The notes: generated by a model from the sequence alone, not told the origin. A stretch of 64,000 nt of DNA from Candidatus Fermentimicrarchaeum limneticum (GCA_013426015.1 CP058998.1:434001-498000), one strand, 5' to 3'. Shown: positions 1 through 8,513, numbered from the stretch's first letter. Translations and numbers: made by a program.

Positions 1-288
1 GTATTTAAGGGGAAGGATATGATGTACCAGGAGTATTTCATAAAGAAAGGGGAGAAGGTTTTTGTGACTGGAACTGCGGTTCCTTGGTACGACCTGAGCT
101 CGGGCAAGTATGTCCCCAAGATCATTATAAAGAGGGGCAAGGATAATGGTTTCTTCTATATTTCGAAAAAGGAGGAGAGGGATGTGCTCAGGGATATGAG
201 GAACCAAGCCATGCTGTTCATCAGTGGAGGCGGGCTTGCTACCATTGTTGGAGTGTGGTACATCCTACTAAAGCTGAAGGTTCTCTAA
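1..288 (+). CDS. GIDE-like domain membrane protein, C-terminal part (5' end outside window)
   Basis: The frame is open to the first base of the window, so this is probably the C-terminal part of a longer protein; an ATG at 19 could also start it. The segment YFIKKGEKVFVTGTAVP, followed by a short beta-rich stretch, FFYISKKEE and a C-terminal hydrophobic helix (about residues 66-87), resembles the C-terminal part of GIDE/MULAN-type membrane proteins, which end in a single membrane segment. In eukaryotes that family carries a RING domain; none is visible here because the sequence stops at the window edge. The assignment rests on motif resemblance only. Confidence 0.5.
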   Translation, partial: VFKGKDMMYQEYFIKKGEKVFVTGTAVPWYDLSSGKYVPKIIIKRGKDNGFFYISKKEERDVLRDMRNQAMLFISGGGLATIVGVWYILLKLKVL

Positions 289-346
289 CCTACGCAGGAA
301 TCAAGTATTAAATTGATTTCTCTCCAAATAGGTAGAGGGGTGAACC

Positions 347-802
347 ATGTCAAGGCCTTCTTGGGACGAATATTTCATGAAGATATGCGATGTGGTTGCG
401 GAGAGGTCAACCTGCAAGAGGCACAACTTCGGTGCTGTTATAGTGAGGGACAAAAGGCTGCTTGCAACTGGTTATAACGGTGCCCCGAGCGGACTGCCCC
501 ATTGCCTGGAGATAGGCTGCTTGAGAGATGAACTGGGAATACCGAGCGGCACGAAGCACGAGATATGCAGGGGTGTTCATGCCGAGCAGAACGCCATAAT
601 ACAGTGCGCCCTGCACGGAGTTTCCTCAAAGGATGCAACGATGTATGTCAACGGCATACCCTGCAAGATATGCGCCAAGATAATAATAAATTCTGGTATT
701 AAGCGAGTGGTTTACGGCGGGGATTATGCAGACAAGGAGGCTTTTGAGCTTTTCAAGCAGGCAGGGGTTCAGATGGACCAATTGAAAACGAAGAAGAGGT
801 GA
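347..802 (+). CDS. deoxycytidylate (dCMP) deaminase family protein
   Basis: A 151-residue zinc-dependent deaminase, predicted to convert dCMP to dUMP for thymidylate synthesis in the cytoplasm. Visible are the HAE zinc/catalytic motif (GVHAEQNAI, about residue 78), the PCKIC zinc motif (about residue 104) and the N-terminal NFGAVIV and GYNGAPSG segments typical of the ComE/dCMP deaminase family. An extra pair of Cys and His in the inserted [18 protein letters not shown] segment matches the second zinc site of that family. The start ATG follows GGGGTGAACC. It is followed after 4 bases by the next gene, suggesting co-transcription. Confidence 0.9.
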   Translation: MSRPSWDEYFMKICDVVAERSTCKRHNFGAVIVRDKRLLATGYNGAPSGLPHCLEIGCLRDELGIPSGTKHEICRGVHAEQNAIIQCALHGVSSKDATMYVNGIPCKICAKIIINSGIKRVVYGGDYADKEAFELFKQAGVQMDQLKTKKR

Positions 803-806
803 CGTT

Positions 807-1202
807 ATGCCTTTGAGTGTTCTTCATTCTTTCATACATCAAACAGAGGAGAAGACGACGTCGCTGACAATCTCGCTTGGAGACGACGCACTGTTCATGA
901 CCCTGAGCGACAAGGTGAACAAGAACCGGGTGAAACTCGATTTGGACGAGGTTGCCGGGCTTGCAGAAGCGATTGAGAAGAACAGGAGCTGGAGCGCATT
1001 CCACACATTCACTAATCTGCAGAACGTGGAGAGCAAGAATAGGATAAGCTACAATGATGGGTTCTTCAGTGTGGAGGGAGAAAAGAAGGTTGCGATGAAG
1101 CTCGGCGAAAGCGAGAGGGCCGCCTTCAAGAGGGTTTTGGAGTTCGCCTTCAACAAGATGATTGAAAGGAAGCTGGAGCAGGGAAGGAAATTCGGAAAAT
1201 GA
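807..1202 (+). CDS. conserved hypothetical protein, possible nucleic-acid-binding
   Basis: A 131-residue protein with a clear GAGGTGA ribosome binding site; it starts 5 bases after the dCMP deaminase stop, so the two are probably one operon. I do not recognise the family with certainty. An alternating charged/hydrophobic N-terminal half (LTISLGDDALFMTLSD) suggests beta strands, a central segment RSWSAFHTFTNLQN is rich in aromatic residues, and a C-terminal helix follows. The overall plan recalls PC4-like or ThermoDBP-like single-stranded DNA-binding proteins, but this is weak. It ends 2 bases from the end of the convergent gene. Confidence 0.6.
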   Translation: MPLSVLHSFIHQTEEKTTSLTISLGDDALFMTLSDKVNKNRVKLDLDEVAGLAEAIEKNRSWSAFHTFTNLQNVESKNRISYNDGFFSVEGEKKVAMKLGESERAAFKRVLEFAFNKMIERKLEQGRKFGK

Positions 1203-1203
1203 A

Positions 1204-1710
1204 TCATCCCAATGCTTTCCTTCTGAAATCAGCTCCTACGACTTTTTCCAGTTCTTTTATCGCAGTAAATCGGGATACGTTTAGGTCAGTCATTATCTCA
1301 GAATCAGGCTTCTCAATTAACTTAATGAGTCCCTGGGTACTCTGTCTATTGGCGTGGAGTATAAGCTGTGCGACTGTTCCCAGGTCAGTGAGTATCTCTT
1401 TTTCCCTTTCCATAACGTTGTCCACTCTTCTGTCAAGAATTTTTACAGCTGCAGGATTCTTCCCAGTTGGAGTTTTTGCAGCCTGCTTCACCGCATCCTC
1501 AAGGAAGAGGCCGAATTTTATCTCTGTTTCTCCGAAAGTAAGCAAGTCGGAGTCCAGCGCCTTTATTTTTTCCGAAACTTTTTTCAGGAGCTTCTTTGGC
1601 TTTTCCTTCCAATCCATGTCTGCCTCAATCAATTCCCTTAGTCCATCAGCCATTTCGGCGAAACGTGTCTCCTTCTCGGTATGCTGCGAATATTTAAATC
1701 CAAAGCTCAT
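1204..1710 (-). CDS. hypothetical helical protein
   Basis: A 168-residue, highly charged, mainly alpha-helical protein with no recognised domain and no membrane segment. The C-terminal third (PDSEIMTDLNVSRFTAIKELEKVVG) could be a small helix-turn-helix-like element, but this is a guess. A TATA-like sequence (TTTTTATATGGG on the minus strand, around 1728-1740) lies about 25 bases upstream of the ATG. It converges with the gene ending at 1202. Confidence 0.6.
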   Translation of the reverse strand: MSFGFKYSQHTEKETRFAEMADGLRELIEADMDWKEKPKKLLKKVSEKIKALDSDLLTFGETEIKFGLFLEDAVKQAAKTPTGKNPAAVKILDRRVDNVMEREKEILTDLGTVAQLILHANRQSTQGLIKLIEKPDSEIMTDLNVSRFTAIKELEKVVGADFRRKALG

Positions 1711-1778
1711 GAGCAGATTTTGATTTTTCCCATATAAAAAGATAGATTATAAAATTAGATCTGACGAAATAGTGATGT

Positions 1779-2876
1779 ATGAAAGTCAATGAAGGAAAGG
1801 CTCAGCTCAATTTAACAGATAAAGTCTTCTTCAACCCGCAGATGGAGTTCTGCAGGGATATCTCAAGCATAGGCGTTGGAGCATATTGCGAGGAGATTGG
1901 AAAAAGGATCCATGTGGTTGACGGGCTATGCGCTACTGGTGTGAGAGGCATCCGATATAAACTGGAGAGCAGCTGCGTTGGGAAGGTTGAGTTTGTTGAC
2001 ATGGATGAAAACGCATGCAAGCTTGCAGAAAGGAATGCAAAGCTCAACAAGCTCAGGAATTACGAAGTGCACTGCTGTCACATAAACGACTTCCTCTTCC
2101 ACAACAAGAGGTTTGACTGGGTGGAGCTAGACCCCTTCGGCACACCTCTGCCTTACCTGCAGAGCGCGCTTGCGTCGTTCAGGAAGCAGGGGATGCTTTC
2201 GGTTACTGCAACGGACACAGCAGTCCTTTGCGGAGCGCATCAGAGGGCGTGCCTGAAGAACTACGGGGCGATGCCGATTGACAATGAATACTGTCATGAG
2301 ATAGGAGTGAGGATACTGGCAGGCACGATTGTCAGGTTCGCCTCCAGCCTGAATCTTGGGACAGACTTCTGCCTTTCCCTCTCGGTGCAGCACTTCTTCA
2401 AGCTTTTTGCCAAGTTGAAGACAGGGGCTGACGGAGCAGTTGCAAGCATGAAGAAGATGGGCTACATCTCCCACTGCCCAAAATGCCTGAACAGGGAGTG
2501 GAGGTTCAATCCTCCAATTCTGAAGGAGAAGTGCCCGAGATGCGGCGGAAAGTTCGAGCATGCAGGCCCGCTTTTCCTGGGTGAGCTGTGGAATGAGAGA
2601 TTCCTTGCGGGCATGAGGAGGATAAACCAGGGAAGAGACTACAAAAACAAGTGGAAGATTGATGAGACTCTCTCGATTATGCAGGAGGAGACGGGCATGC
2701 CTCCCACCTATTTTGATCTGCATAAGATTGCGGAGAAGGCAAAAAAATCCCCCCCGAATTTTGAAAGCTTCGTTAAAAGGCTCAGAGAGGGGGGTTTTAG
2801 GGTTTCAAAAACGCACTTCAAAAGCAATTCAGTTAGAAGCAACGCAGGCATAAAAAAAATCATGTCTATTTTTTAG
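1779..2876 (+). CDS. trm1: tRNA (guanine26-N2/N2,N2)-dimethyltransferase
   Basis: A 365-residue protein matching archaeal Trm1, the SAM-dependent enzyme that methylates G26 of tRNA. The N-terminal Rossmann methyltransferase domain shows the SAM-binding loop VDGLCATGVRGIRY (about residues 47-61), the acidic motif VEFVDMDENA and the catalytic ELDPFGTPLPYL motif (about 116-127). The C-terminal region has the zinc ribbon CPKC...CPRCGG (about 235-261) expected in archaeal Trm1. Length is normal for the family. Its stop overlaps the convergent glycerate kinase gene by 11 bases. Confidence 0.93.
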   Translation: MKVNEGKAQLNLTDKVFFNPQMEFCRDISSIGVGAYCEEIGKRIHVVDGLCATGVRGIRYKLESSCVGKVEFVDMDENACKLAERNAKLNKLRNYEVHCCHINDFLFHNKRFDWVELDPFGTPLPYLQSALASFRKQGMLSVTATDTAVLCGAHQRACLKNYGAMPIDNEYCHEIGVRILAGTIVRFASSLNLGTDFCLSLSVQHFFKLFAKLKTGADGAVASMKKMGYISHCPKCLNREWRFNPPILKEKCPRCGGKFEHAGPLFLGELWNERFLAGMRRINQGRDYKNKWKIDETLSIMQEETGMPPTYFDLHKIAEKAKKSPPNFESFVKRLREGGFRVSKTHFKSNSVRSNAGIKKIMSIF

Positions 2877-4194
2877 ATTTCGCCAATCCTATCATTACAT
2901 CATTGACATTTGTTCTTGTCGGACCTGTCATTATGCAAGAACCAATTACTTTGAAAAAGTTGTATGAATCGTTATTTTTCTGGAATTCAATCGCATTCAT
3001 CTCGAGTTCTCTTCCTTTTTGTATTGTAAAACCATCAACTATGGCACCGTCTGCCGGAGAGTTTCCATCTATGCCGTCAGTACCGAACGAAGTAAAAATT
3101 ACATCCTTGATTCCGTTTATTCCAATAGCGCAGCTCAGCGCAACCTCCTGGTTTCTTCCGCCCTGCCCCCTGCCTTTTACCTTAACTGTCGTCTCCCCTC
3201 CTGCGACGAATGATCTGCCTTCTTTCAGCATTTTTGCTAGTCTTCCTCCAACTTCTCGCGCGTCACCCTGAACATTTCTAATTATCCTTGTTCTTATGCC
3301 GTTCAGATTAAGGTATCTGCTTGCGGCAAGCAGGGCAGTCTCGTTGCTTCCAATTATGAAGCTGTGCACCTTTTTGAAGATAGGGTCCCCTTTCTTGGGA
3401 GTCTCCTCAACCAGTCCTTCCATCTCTTTTTCAATTATCCTGCAGGCAGCTGAACCATCCCACAGGCCGTATTTCACGAGGATTCTCTTGGAATCAGCAA
3501 ATGTCGTATGGTCCGGAACAGTTGGACCGGAGGAGATGACGTCCAGCCGGTCTCCGACTACATCAGACAGAATGAGGTTTATCACTGTTGCAGGATAAAG
3601 CTTCCTTGCAAGCCTCCCTCCCTTGATTTGGGAGAGGTGTTTCCTAACGGCATTCAGCTCGTTTATGTCCGCGCCTGCTTTCATCAGTTTATCTATCGTT
3701 TGCTGCTTCTCCTCAAGTGTCAGACTTTCAATTGGCTGCGAGAGCAGGGCGGAGCCGCCTCCTGAGATGAGGCAAATGACCAAGTCACCCTCATCTATTC
3801 TCTCAGCGTAGTCAAGAATCCTTCTAGTTCCTTCAAAGCTTCCTCTTCCGGCTATTGGATGCTCGGCCTCCTGAAGCTTCGCTTTCTTTACATTGAAATG
3901 AGTGCCCTTCAGTATATTGACAAATCCGTCCTCAATTGGGAGTATCCTCTCGATGCTCTCGGCCATCAGACCGCTGGCCTTTCCCCAACCCAGAAGGCGG
4001 ATTTTCCTGAATTCGCCCAGCCTGAAGGTCTTCCTTCTCCTTCCTGCTTTTATGACTAGTTTTCCATCCTCAAGCAGCACGCTTTTTCTGATGAGCCTGT
4101 CCGGCTGCACGGAGAGGAGGGTAGACTCAATTACGTTGAGAATGATCTCTCTTGCCAACTCTCCTTTAATCAAATCTTCCTTGTTTCGAATCAT
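2866..4194 (-). CDS. glycerate 2-kinase (MOFRL family)
   Basis: A 442-residue protein of the GckA/TtuD-type glycerate kinase family, which phosphorylates D-glycerate at position 2 using ATP. Seen: the glycine-rich VICLISGGGSALLSQP motif (about residues 138-153), a downstream ILSDVVGDRLDVISSGPTVPD motif, and the MOFRL domain with GRGQGGRNQEVALS and FGTDGIDGNSPADGA. Its job would be to channel glycerate into 2-phosphoglycerate and lower glycolysis. Length and motifs are complete. The next gene upstream (RING-like) is only 10 bases away, suggesting a shared transcript. Confidence 0.92.
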   Translation of the reverse strand: MIRNKEDLIKGELAREIILNVIESTLLSVQPDRLIRKSVLLEDGKLVIKAGRRRKTFRLGEFRKIRLLGWGKASGLMAESIERILPIEDGFVNILKGTHFNVKKAKLQEAEHPIAGRGSFEGTRRILDYAERIDEGDLVICLISGGGSALLSQPIESLTLEEKQQTIDKLMKAGADINELNAVRKHLSQIKGGRLARKLYPATVINLILSDVVGDRLDVISSGPTVPDHTTFADSKRILVKYGLWDGSAACRIIEKEMEGLVEETPKKGDPIFKKVHSFIIGSNETALLAASRYLNLNGIRTRIIRNVQGDAREVGGRLAKMLKEGRSFVAGGETTVKVKGRGQGGRNQEVALSCAIGINGIKDVIFTSFGTDGIDGNSPADGAIVDGFTIQKGRELEMNAIEFQKNNDSYNFFKVIGSCIMTGPTRTNVNDVMIGLAKSKK

Positions 4195-4204
4195 GCAAAT
4201 CAGT

Positions 4205-4390
4205 TCAAATCTTAATTAGCTTCGTGTCGCAGACAGAGCAGTGAGGGGTTTTTATCACAAGGCCTTTCTTTTCGGCGCATTTCGCGTGGTAGAAGCTTTT
4301 GCAGTTCGGGCACATCAGGGTTGCGCCGCTTATTATCGTTGCGAAAATCCCGCTCACTCTGTCCTTGCAGATGAGGCAGATTTCATTCAC
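4205..4390 (-). CDS. small RING-like zinc-binding protein
   Basis: A 61-residue protein whose cysteine/histidine spacing resembles a RING finger: CLIC near the N-terminus, then CPNC, YHAKC and finally CSVCD. Eight ligands can be assigned to two interleaved zinc sites, with His in SFYHAKC. RING fingers bring E2 enzymes together with targets in eukaryotes; in archaea small RING-like proteins are known near ubiquitin-like systems, but no ubiquitin-like, E1 or E2 gene is visible in this window. It may equally be a simple treble-clef or double zinc-ribbon adaptor. It sits directly upstream of the glycerate kinase gene on the same strand. Confidence 0.6.
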   Translation of the reverse strand: MNEICLICKDRVSGIFATIISGATLMCPNCKSFYHAKCAEKKGLVIKTPHCSVCDTKLIKI

Positions 4391-4447
4391 AGTACCACCA
4401 AAGTAGTTTTTCTAGAAGTTGTATATTAAGTTTTGCAGAAACTCGCA

Positions 4448-5200
4448 TCAGTGAAATGAGTGAGCCTCGTCAGGGAACTTGCCGCCCTCTACCTCTTTCT
4501 TGAAAGCAGCAACCGCATTCCTTATTGTCTCCGCAAGGTTCGCATATCTTTTCACATGCTTGGGCTTGAAGCTATCGTCCATGCCGAGCAGGTCATTGAT
4601 GACAAGCACCTGTCCGTCGCAGTATTTTCCGGCGCCTATGCCTATTGTTACGCTTTTCACATTTTCTGTTATCCTCTTTGCAAGCTGTTCCGGAACGCAT
4701 TCCAGGACTAGTGAGAAGACGCCAAGCTTGTCAACCGTCAATGACTCTCGGAAAACCCGCTCGCCCTCTTTCCCCTTCCCAACGACTGCATACTTCTCGG
4801 CTGTCTGGGGGAGAAGCCCCAGATGCCCCATCACGGGAATTCCATCTGAGACAAGCTTCTCTATCACGTCCTTCACGCACCCCTCAACCTTCACCCCGTC
4901 CGCGCCTGCCTCAAGGAATTTCTTTGCGTTCTCCAACGCAATGTTGGGAGTGGCGTATGAGCCGATAGGCATATCACCGATTACAGGAGTGCTCTGCGCC
5001 CCTCTACAAACTGCTCTTGTGTGGTGGAGCATCTCGTCCATAGAAACCTTCTTCGTGGTCTCATAACCCAGCACGACCATGCCAAGGCTGTCACCTACGA
5101 GTATCAGGTCTACGCCGGCCTGCTCAACCAGCCTCGCAACCTGATAATCATAGGCAGTGAGCATCACGACTTTCTTATTTCCTTTCAACTTCTCTAGCAT
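4448..5200 (-). CDS. panB: 3-methyl-2-oxobutanoate hydroxymethyltransferase (ketopantoate synthase)
   Basis: A 250-residue TIM-barrel enzyme that adds a hydroxymethyl group from methylenetetrahydrofolate (or the archaeal analogue) to ketoisovalerate, giving ketopantoate for coenzyme A synthesis. Diagnostic motifs are VMLTAYDYQVARL, VDLILVGDSLGMV (metal-binding Asp), DMPIGSY, ADGVKVEG, PVMGHLGLLPQ and IGIGAGKYCDGQVLVINDLLG. The ATG lies inside the end of the upstream panE gene (26-base overlap), so the two pantoate genes are translationally linked. Confidence 0.95.
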   Translation of the reverse strand: MLEKLKGNKKVVMLTAYDYQVARLVEQAGVDLILVGDSLGMVVLGYETTKKVSMDEMLHHTRAVCRGAQSTPVIGDMPIGSYATPNIALENAKKFLEAGADGVKVEGCVKDVIEKLVSDGIPVMGHLGLLPQTAEKYAVVGKGKEGERVFRESLTVDKLGVFSLVLECVPEQLAKRITENVKSVTIGIGAGKYCDGQVLVINDLLGMDDSFKPKHVKRYANLAETIRNAVAAFKKEVEGGKFPDEAHSFH

Positions 5201-6083
5201 GCGTAGCCTCCAGGTATTTTATCATTGACACAACGGTCTCGTTAACAGGAGTGGGTATTCCATGCTTGCTCCCCATCTCCACGACCTTTCCATTCAGAAA
5301 ATCAATCTCAGTCTGCCTCCCTTTCATCAAGTCCTGGTGCATTGAGGAGTAGTTCTTCAGCCCTGATATCTCCCTGTCGATTGTTTCTGCCAAGCCGCTC
5401 TTGAATACAACACCTTCCTTGGTGGCAACCTCGATGCATTCCTTGACTATCTCATGCCTCAGCCTGTCGAGGGGAGGAACCACGATCTCATAATCCCTTA
5501 CTTCCAGCATCGCAGTGAGCGGGTTTATCACGCAGTTTATTGTCAGCTTCTTCCAGACATCCTTCTTCAGATCATCAACCACACGTGCTTCCAAGCCAGA
5601 CTCATTGAACACCTTCGCAATCTCCCTTCCCTTCTCCGTGTTGCCAAGCACCACCCAGCCCTTCATGATGGTAACCTCGCCCGGCTTGAGGAATTCCGCC
5701 CCGAAGTGCAGCACTCCCCTTTCCACATGGCACTTGTCATCAACCACTGACCTGACAATCTCCTCGTTGCCAATGCCGTTCTGCAGTATGAGGATAGTTG
5801 TATCATTCCTGAGAAGCTTGACGACTCCTTCCAGAGCCTTCCTGGAGTCATGAACTTTTGTCGTTAGTATTATGAGGGAATCCGGAGGAAGCTCCCTTAT
5901 CTCGGTGTCAGCCTTTATCCTCAGCACGCCTTTCATGTCCCCGTTTACGGTCAGCCCGTTCCTGCTTATCGCGTCGGCATGCTCCTTCCTTGCAATGAGG
6001 GTGACGTCATTCTTCCTTGACAGCATTGCACCGCAGGCGCTTCCTATGGCTCCTGCACCAAGAATAAAAATACGGCTGAAGAT
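5175..6083 (-). CDS. panE: 2-dehydropantoate 2-reductase
   Basis: Ketopantoate reductase, which uses NADPH to make pantoate and follows PanB in the pathway. Seen: the Rossmann loop IFILGAGAIGSACGAML at the N-terminus, ILQNGIGNEE, and the C-terminal KLTINCVINPLTAML segment with the catalytic Lys, followed by SSMHQDLMKGRQTEIDFLNG. The start is odd: a strong GAGGAGGTGA site is followed 5 bases later by in-frame ATC (6081-6083), and there is no ATG, GTG or TTG between the upstream gene's stop and the Rossmann motif. An in-frame ATG exists at 6197 but would put 38 extra residues inside the upstream regulator gene. I chose the ATC. Confidence 0.85.
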   Translation of the reverse strand: MFSRIFILGAGAIGSACGAMLSRKNDVTLIARKEHADAISRNGLTVNGDMKGVLRIKADTEIRELPPDSLIILTTKVHDSRKALEGVVKLLRNDTTILILQNGIGNEEIVRSVVDDKCHVERGVLHFGAEFLKPGEVTIMKGWVVLGNTEKGREIAKVFNESGLEARVVDDLKKDVWKKLTINCVINPLTAMLEVRDYEIVVPPLDRLRHEIVKECIEVATKEGVVFKSGLAETIDREISGLKNYSSMHQDLMKGRQTEIDFLNGKVVEMGSKHGIPTPVNETVVSMIKYLEATHAREVERK

Positions 6084-6087
6084 GGAA

Positions 6088-6399
6088 TCACCTCCTCTCA
6101 GTTTCCTTGAGCCAGCTGGATATGAATTCGTCAACCCTTCTGACTTCCCTTCCCCTATTGGAGAGCGAGTAGAAGACCCGTATGGGTCTTTCCTCACCCA
6201 TCACCCTTCTCTTCACAAGCCCGTTCTTCTCAAGCAGCTTCAGTTTCGTTGACAGCGTCTTTGGGTTCGCCTCGAGAATTCTCCGCAAATCGTTGAAGCT
6301 CACCTCCTCATTCTTCAGGAGGCTTCTCAGGACTGCACAGCCCCACTTGCTGCCCAGAATCTTGCAGAAGCGTTCCATCGGACATGGTTCGTTGGCCAC
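6088..6399 (-). CDS. HxlR-family transcriptional regulator
   Basis: About 104 residues with the winged helix-turn-helix of the HxlR family: CPMERFCKILGSKWGCAVLRSLLKNEEVSFNDLRRILEANPKTLSTKLKLLEKNGLVKRR. It is the first gene of a three-gene minus-strand unit with panE and panB, and its end nearly abuts panE, so it probably regulates coenzyme A precursor synthesis or itself. The GTG at 6399 is preferred because GGTG precedes it by 5 bases; TTG at 6411 is the alternative. A TATA-like TTAATATAAG lies about 30 bases upstream on the minus strand. Confidence 0.85.
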   Translation of the reverse strand: MANEPCPMERFCKILGSKWGCAVLRSLLKNEEVSFNDLRRILEANPKTLSTKLKLLEKNGLVKRRVMGEERPIRVFYSLSNRGREVRRVDEFISSWLKETERR

Positions 6400-6456
6400 G
6401 ATTTCACCCAATACTATAGTAGGTGCACTTATATTAATTTCACCTTCAGAATCAGC

Positions 6457-7083
6457 TCACTCGGCAGGCCCGTATCTTGTCACTTTCCTGTACTTTGTCA
6501 CTTCGCTGCATTCATTCCTGGTGCTTTCAACTTCCCTGCATGTTTCCTTCTTGGTTATTGAGTTTGCGTAGCAGTAGCAACTGGAAATTTCCGTATTCCA
6601 GCTGAGTTTCACTTCCTGGTTGAATCTGACGGTTTTTGATGAGCCGGGAGAGAGGTATGTGGTTTCGTTTATCCCTACATCCTTATTTTTGTACCATTTC
6701 CCCTTGGGTGGGTCGTTCTTGGAGCTGATGTCAACCCCGGAGTATATTATGAAATTGCCCCCGACAGTGTCGGAGTTCTTTATCGTGCATTCCGAGGTCA
6801 TCCAGCTCTGGTTCCAGCCGCTGGGATAGCACTCGTACTCTTTGGTATACTGCAAATCCTCATAGGTGCATTCCGTGTCCGTGTACGGAACAAGATGGCA
6901 TTCCTGTTCGGTGTAGGGCTCCCAGACTTCATATGCCACCCTATCTGAGCTGTAGTCCACGTGCTGCACCTGCCCTCCCTGCTGCAGGGTAGCTGCTTCC
7001 GCAACCTCGCCAGTTCCCACTGTTGGCTGGACAGCAAATGTGATAGCCAGGAATACCAAAGCGACTAGGATGAATGCTGGCAC
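6457..7083 (-). CDS. secreted or membrane-anchored cysteine-rich protein
   Basis: A 208-residue protein with an N-terminal hydrophobic segment (PAFILVALVFLAITFA) followed by an AEAA-like region, so it is probably exported. The mature part has about ten cysteines in repeated CxxVxY/CxYEDL-like contexts (ECHLVPYTDTECTYEDLQYTKEYECY, CYCYAN), consistent with disulfide bonding. I do not recognise the family. The GTG at 7083 begins inside the hydrophobic segment; the in-frame sequence upstream (EKPWL) would extend it but has no ATG, GTG or TTG near the GAGGTG site, so the exact start is uncertain. Confidence 0.6.
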   Translation of the reverse strand: MPAFILVALVFLAITFAVQPTVGTGEVAEAATLQQGGQVQHVDYSSDRVAYEVWEPYTEQECHLVPYTDTECTYEDLQYTKEYECYPSGWNQSWMTSECTIKNSDTVGGNFIIYSGVDISSKNDPPKGKWYKNKDVGINETTYLSPGSSKTVRFNQEVKLSWNTEISSCYCYANSITKKETCREVESTRNECSEVTKYRKVTRYGPAE

Positions 7084-7151
7084 CAGCCATGGTTTTTCCG
7101 TATGAGCACCTCGTTGATATTACTCAAATTGAGTATATTAACCTAACCCCG

Positions 7152-7167
7152 AGGCAAGCTTAATATA
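7152..7167 (+). promoter_or_regulatory. TATA/BRE promoter element
   Basis: GGCAAGCTTAATATAG lies about 31 bases before the ATG at 7198 and resembles the promoter motif used repeatedly further downstream. Confidence 0.55.
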
Positions 7168-7197
7168 GCGGCGATTCGAAAATTAAGTGGTGTGGAT

Positions 7198-7665
7198 ATG
7201 GTCTTTGCCCAGAGGGATCCCAAGATAGGAGAAGTTCTCAGGAATATTGACGTGGTGGAGAAGCCGCCCACCTCACTTACTCCGGAAGCAAGGAAGATAC
7301 TTGATGTCATTTATGAGATGGAGAAGTCAGGCAAAAAACCAGCGCTAAGAGTTATAGAAATTAGAATACTCAACGATGCGACACAGGAGATAAGCAGGCA
7401 GCCCCTTGTGGAACCTGAGGGCAAGGTGACAAAATTCGGGAACAGGCTTATAAAAGTCGAGGAGGTAGTGGAGAAGACCAGTACAAAAATCCGCCCCTCG
7501 CTTATGGAGGACGAGCTGAAGAGCCAGTTGAAGGGGTTGATTAAGGCAGGCTATGTGGCAGTGCAGTTCGAGGGCAAAGAAAAGAAGCCTGAGGAGGTTT
7601 ATAGACTGACTCCTGAAGGTGTTGACCAGATTGAGAAATTCAGGAAAGTGCCTGGCGTCGTATAG
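7198..7665 (+). CDS. hypothetical protein, possible winged-helix
   Basis: About 155 residues; the ATG at 7198 follows GGTGTG and fits better than the GTG at 7192. The C-terminal half (SLMEDELKSQLKGLIKAGYVAVQFEGKEKKPEEVYRLTPEGVDQIEKF) has the pattern of a winged helix: a recognition-like helix, a short wing with KKPEEVYRLT, and a closing helix. I do not recognise a specific family, and no membrane segment is present. Confidence 0.6.
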   Translation: MVFAQRDPKIGEVLRNIDVVEKPPTSLTPEARKILDVIYEMEKSGKKPALRVIEIRILNDATQEISRQPLVEPEGKVTKFGNRLIKVEEVVEKTSTKIRPSLMEDELKSQLKGLIKAGYVAVQFEGKEKKPEEVYRLTPEGVDQIEKFRKVPGVV

Positions 7666-7682
7666 ACAGTGAGGTGTTATAG

Positions 7683-7766
7683 ATGGTTGGTGAAGTGCTG
7701 TTTGGGCTGATTGGCCTGAAAAAAATGCTCGAGCCTTTTAAATCTGATGGCGACCCTCCTTATTGA
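7683..7766 (+). CDS. possible 27-residue small ORF
   Basis: An ATG preceded by GTGAGGTGTTATAG opens a 27-codon frame rich in hydrophobic residues at its N-terminus (VGEVLFGLIGL). It follows the preceding gene by 18 bases. It may be a small peptide gene or chance; there is no homology argument. Confidence 0.25.
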   Translation: MVGEVLFGLIGLKKMLEPFKSDGDPPY

Positions 7767-7772
7767 AATAGG

Positions 7773-8513
7773 TCAGAGTGGGTTTAGGTGCGGAGGGTGC
7801 TCGTCTGAGAACATGCGAGTTTCATCAGCCGCATCTCTCTTCTTTGAGTTGAAGTCGTGAAGCCTGCACACAATTGTGGCGCAGTCCTTGGCCGCCCTGG
7901 TCGTCTCCTCCTCATTTTTGGGAAAAACCTCTATCTCGGCAATAACCTTCTCTTCTGACATGTGCCGCAGGGCCCTTCTTATCCAGTGGTGGGTAGCGCT
8001 CTCCTCCTTCACCTTCTCCTGCATCTTCTGCCTCAGCTCTTCAAGCGGAATTCTTTTGACTCCTGCCTTTGAAAACTCGTCAATAACACCCCAGATTGAC
8101 TGCTCCATTTCTCCTGGGAACTTATTGACGCACGCCACATCCTTGCAGACTGCGGTTGTCTCAAGGAGCTTGGGGCTTAGCACGTTGATAACTGGCTTGA
8201 AACCGCCCTTCTCCGACTTCTCCAGTCTGATGTCTTTTGCGGAATCAGGTTTGTGGCAACTCACGCACACTACCATGTCTGCATCAACCCTTACCGCCTC
8301 ATTGAGCGTAAAGGAGAAGTTTCGCGTCCTCTGCGCGACATTCCCGGCTGCAGGGTTGTGCATAATGGAGAAAGTACCGTTGTGGTGCAGCTCTTCCGCC
8401 ACCCGTTTGGTGAATTCCCTGTTGTCACTTGAGCTGATGGCGACTAGCGTTTTATATGCGTGAGCCTCGCCATCCGCCTTCTTTGTTACTACGACCATGG
8501 TTTTATTGCTCAT
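7773..8513 (-). CDS. hypothetical protein
   Basis: A 246-residue soluble protein with no recognised family. The N-terminal half (KTLVAISSSDNREFTKRVAEELHHNGTFSIMHNPAAGNVAQRTRNFSFTLNEAVRVDADMVVCVSCHKPD) looks like an alternating alpha/beta fold; the central part holds Cys pairs (CVSCHKPD, CKDVACVNK); the C-terminal part has a basic helix-rich stretch (RQKMQEKVKEESATHHWIRRALRHMSEEKVIAEIEVF) that could be a winged helix. It marks the beginning of the accessory region. Confidence 0.6.
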   Translation of the reverse strand: MSNKTMVVVTKKADGEAHAYKTLVAISSSDNREFTKRVAEELHHNGTFSIMHNPAAGNVAQRTRNFSFTLNEAVRVDADMVVCVSCHKPDSAKDIRLEKSEKGGFKPVINVLSPKLLETTAVCKDVACVNKFPGEMEQSIWGVIDEFSKAGVKRIPLEELRQKMQEKVKEESATHHWIRRALRHMSEEKVIAEIEVFPKNEEETTRAAKDCATIVCRLHDFNSKKRDAADETRMFSDEHPPHLNPL

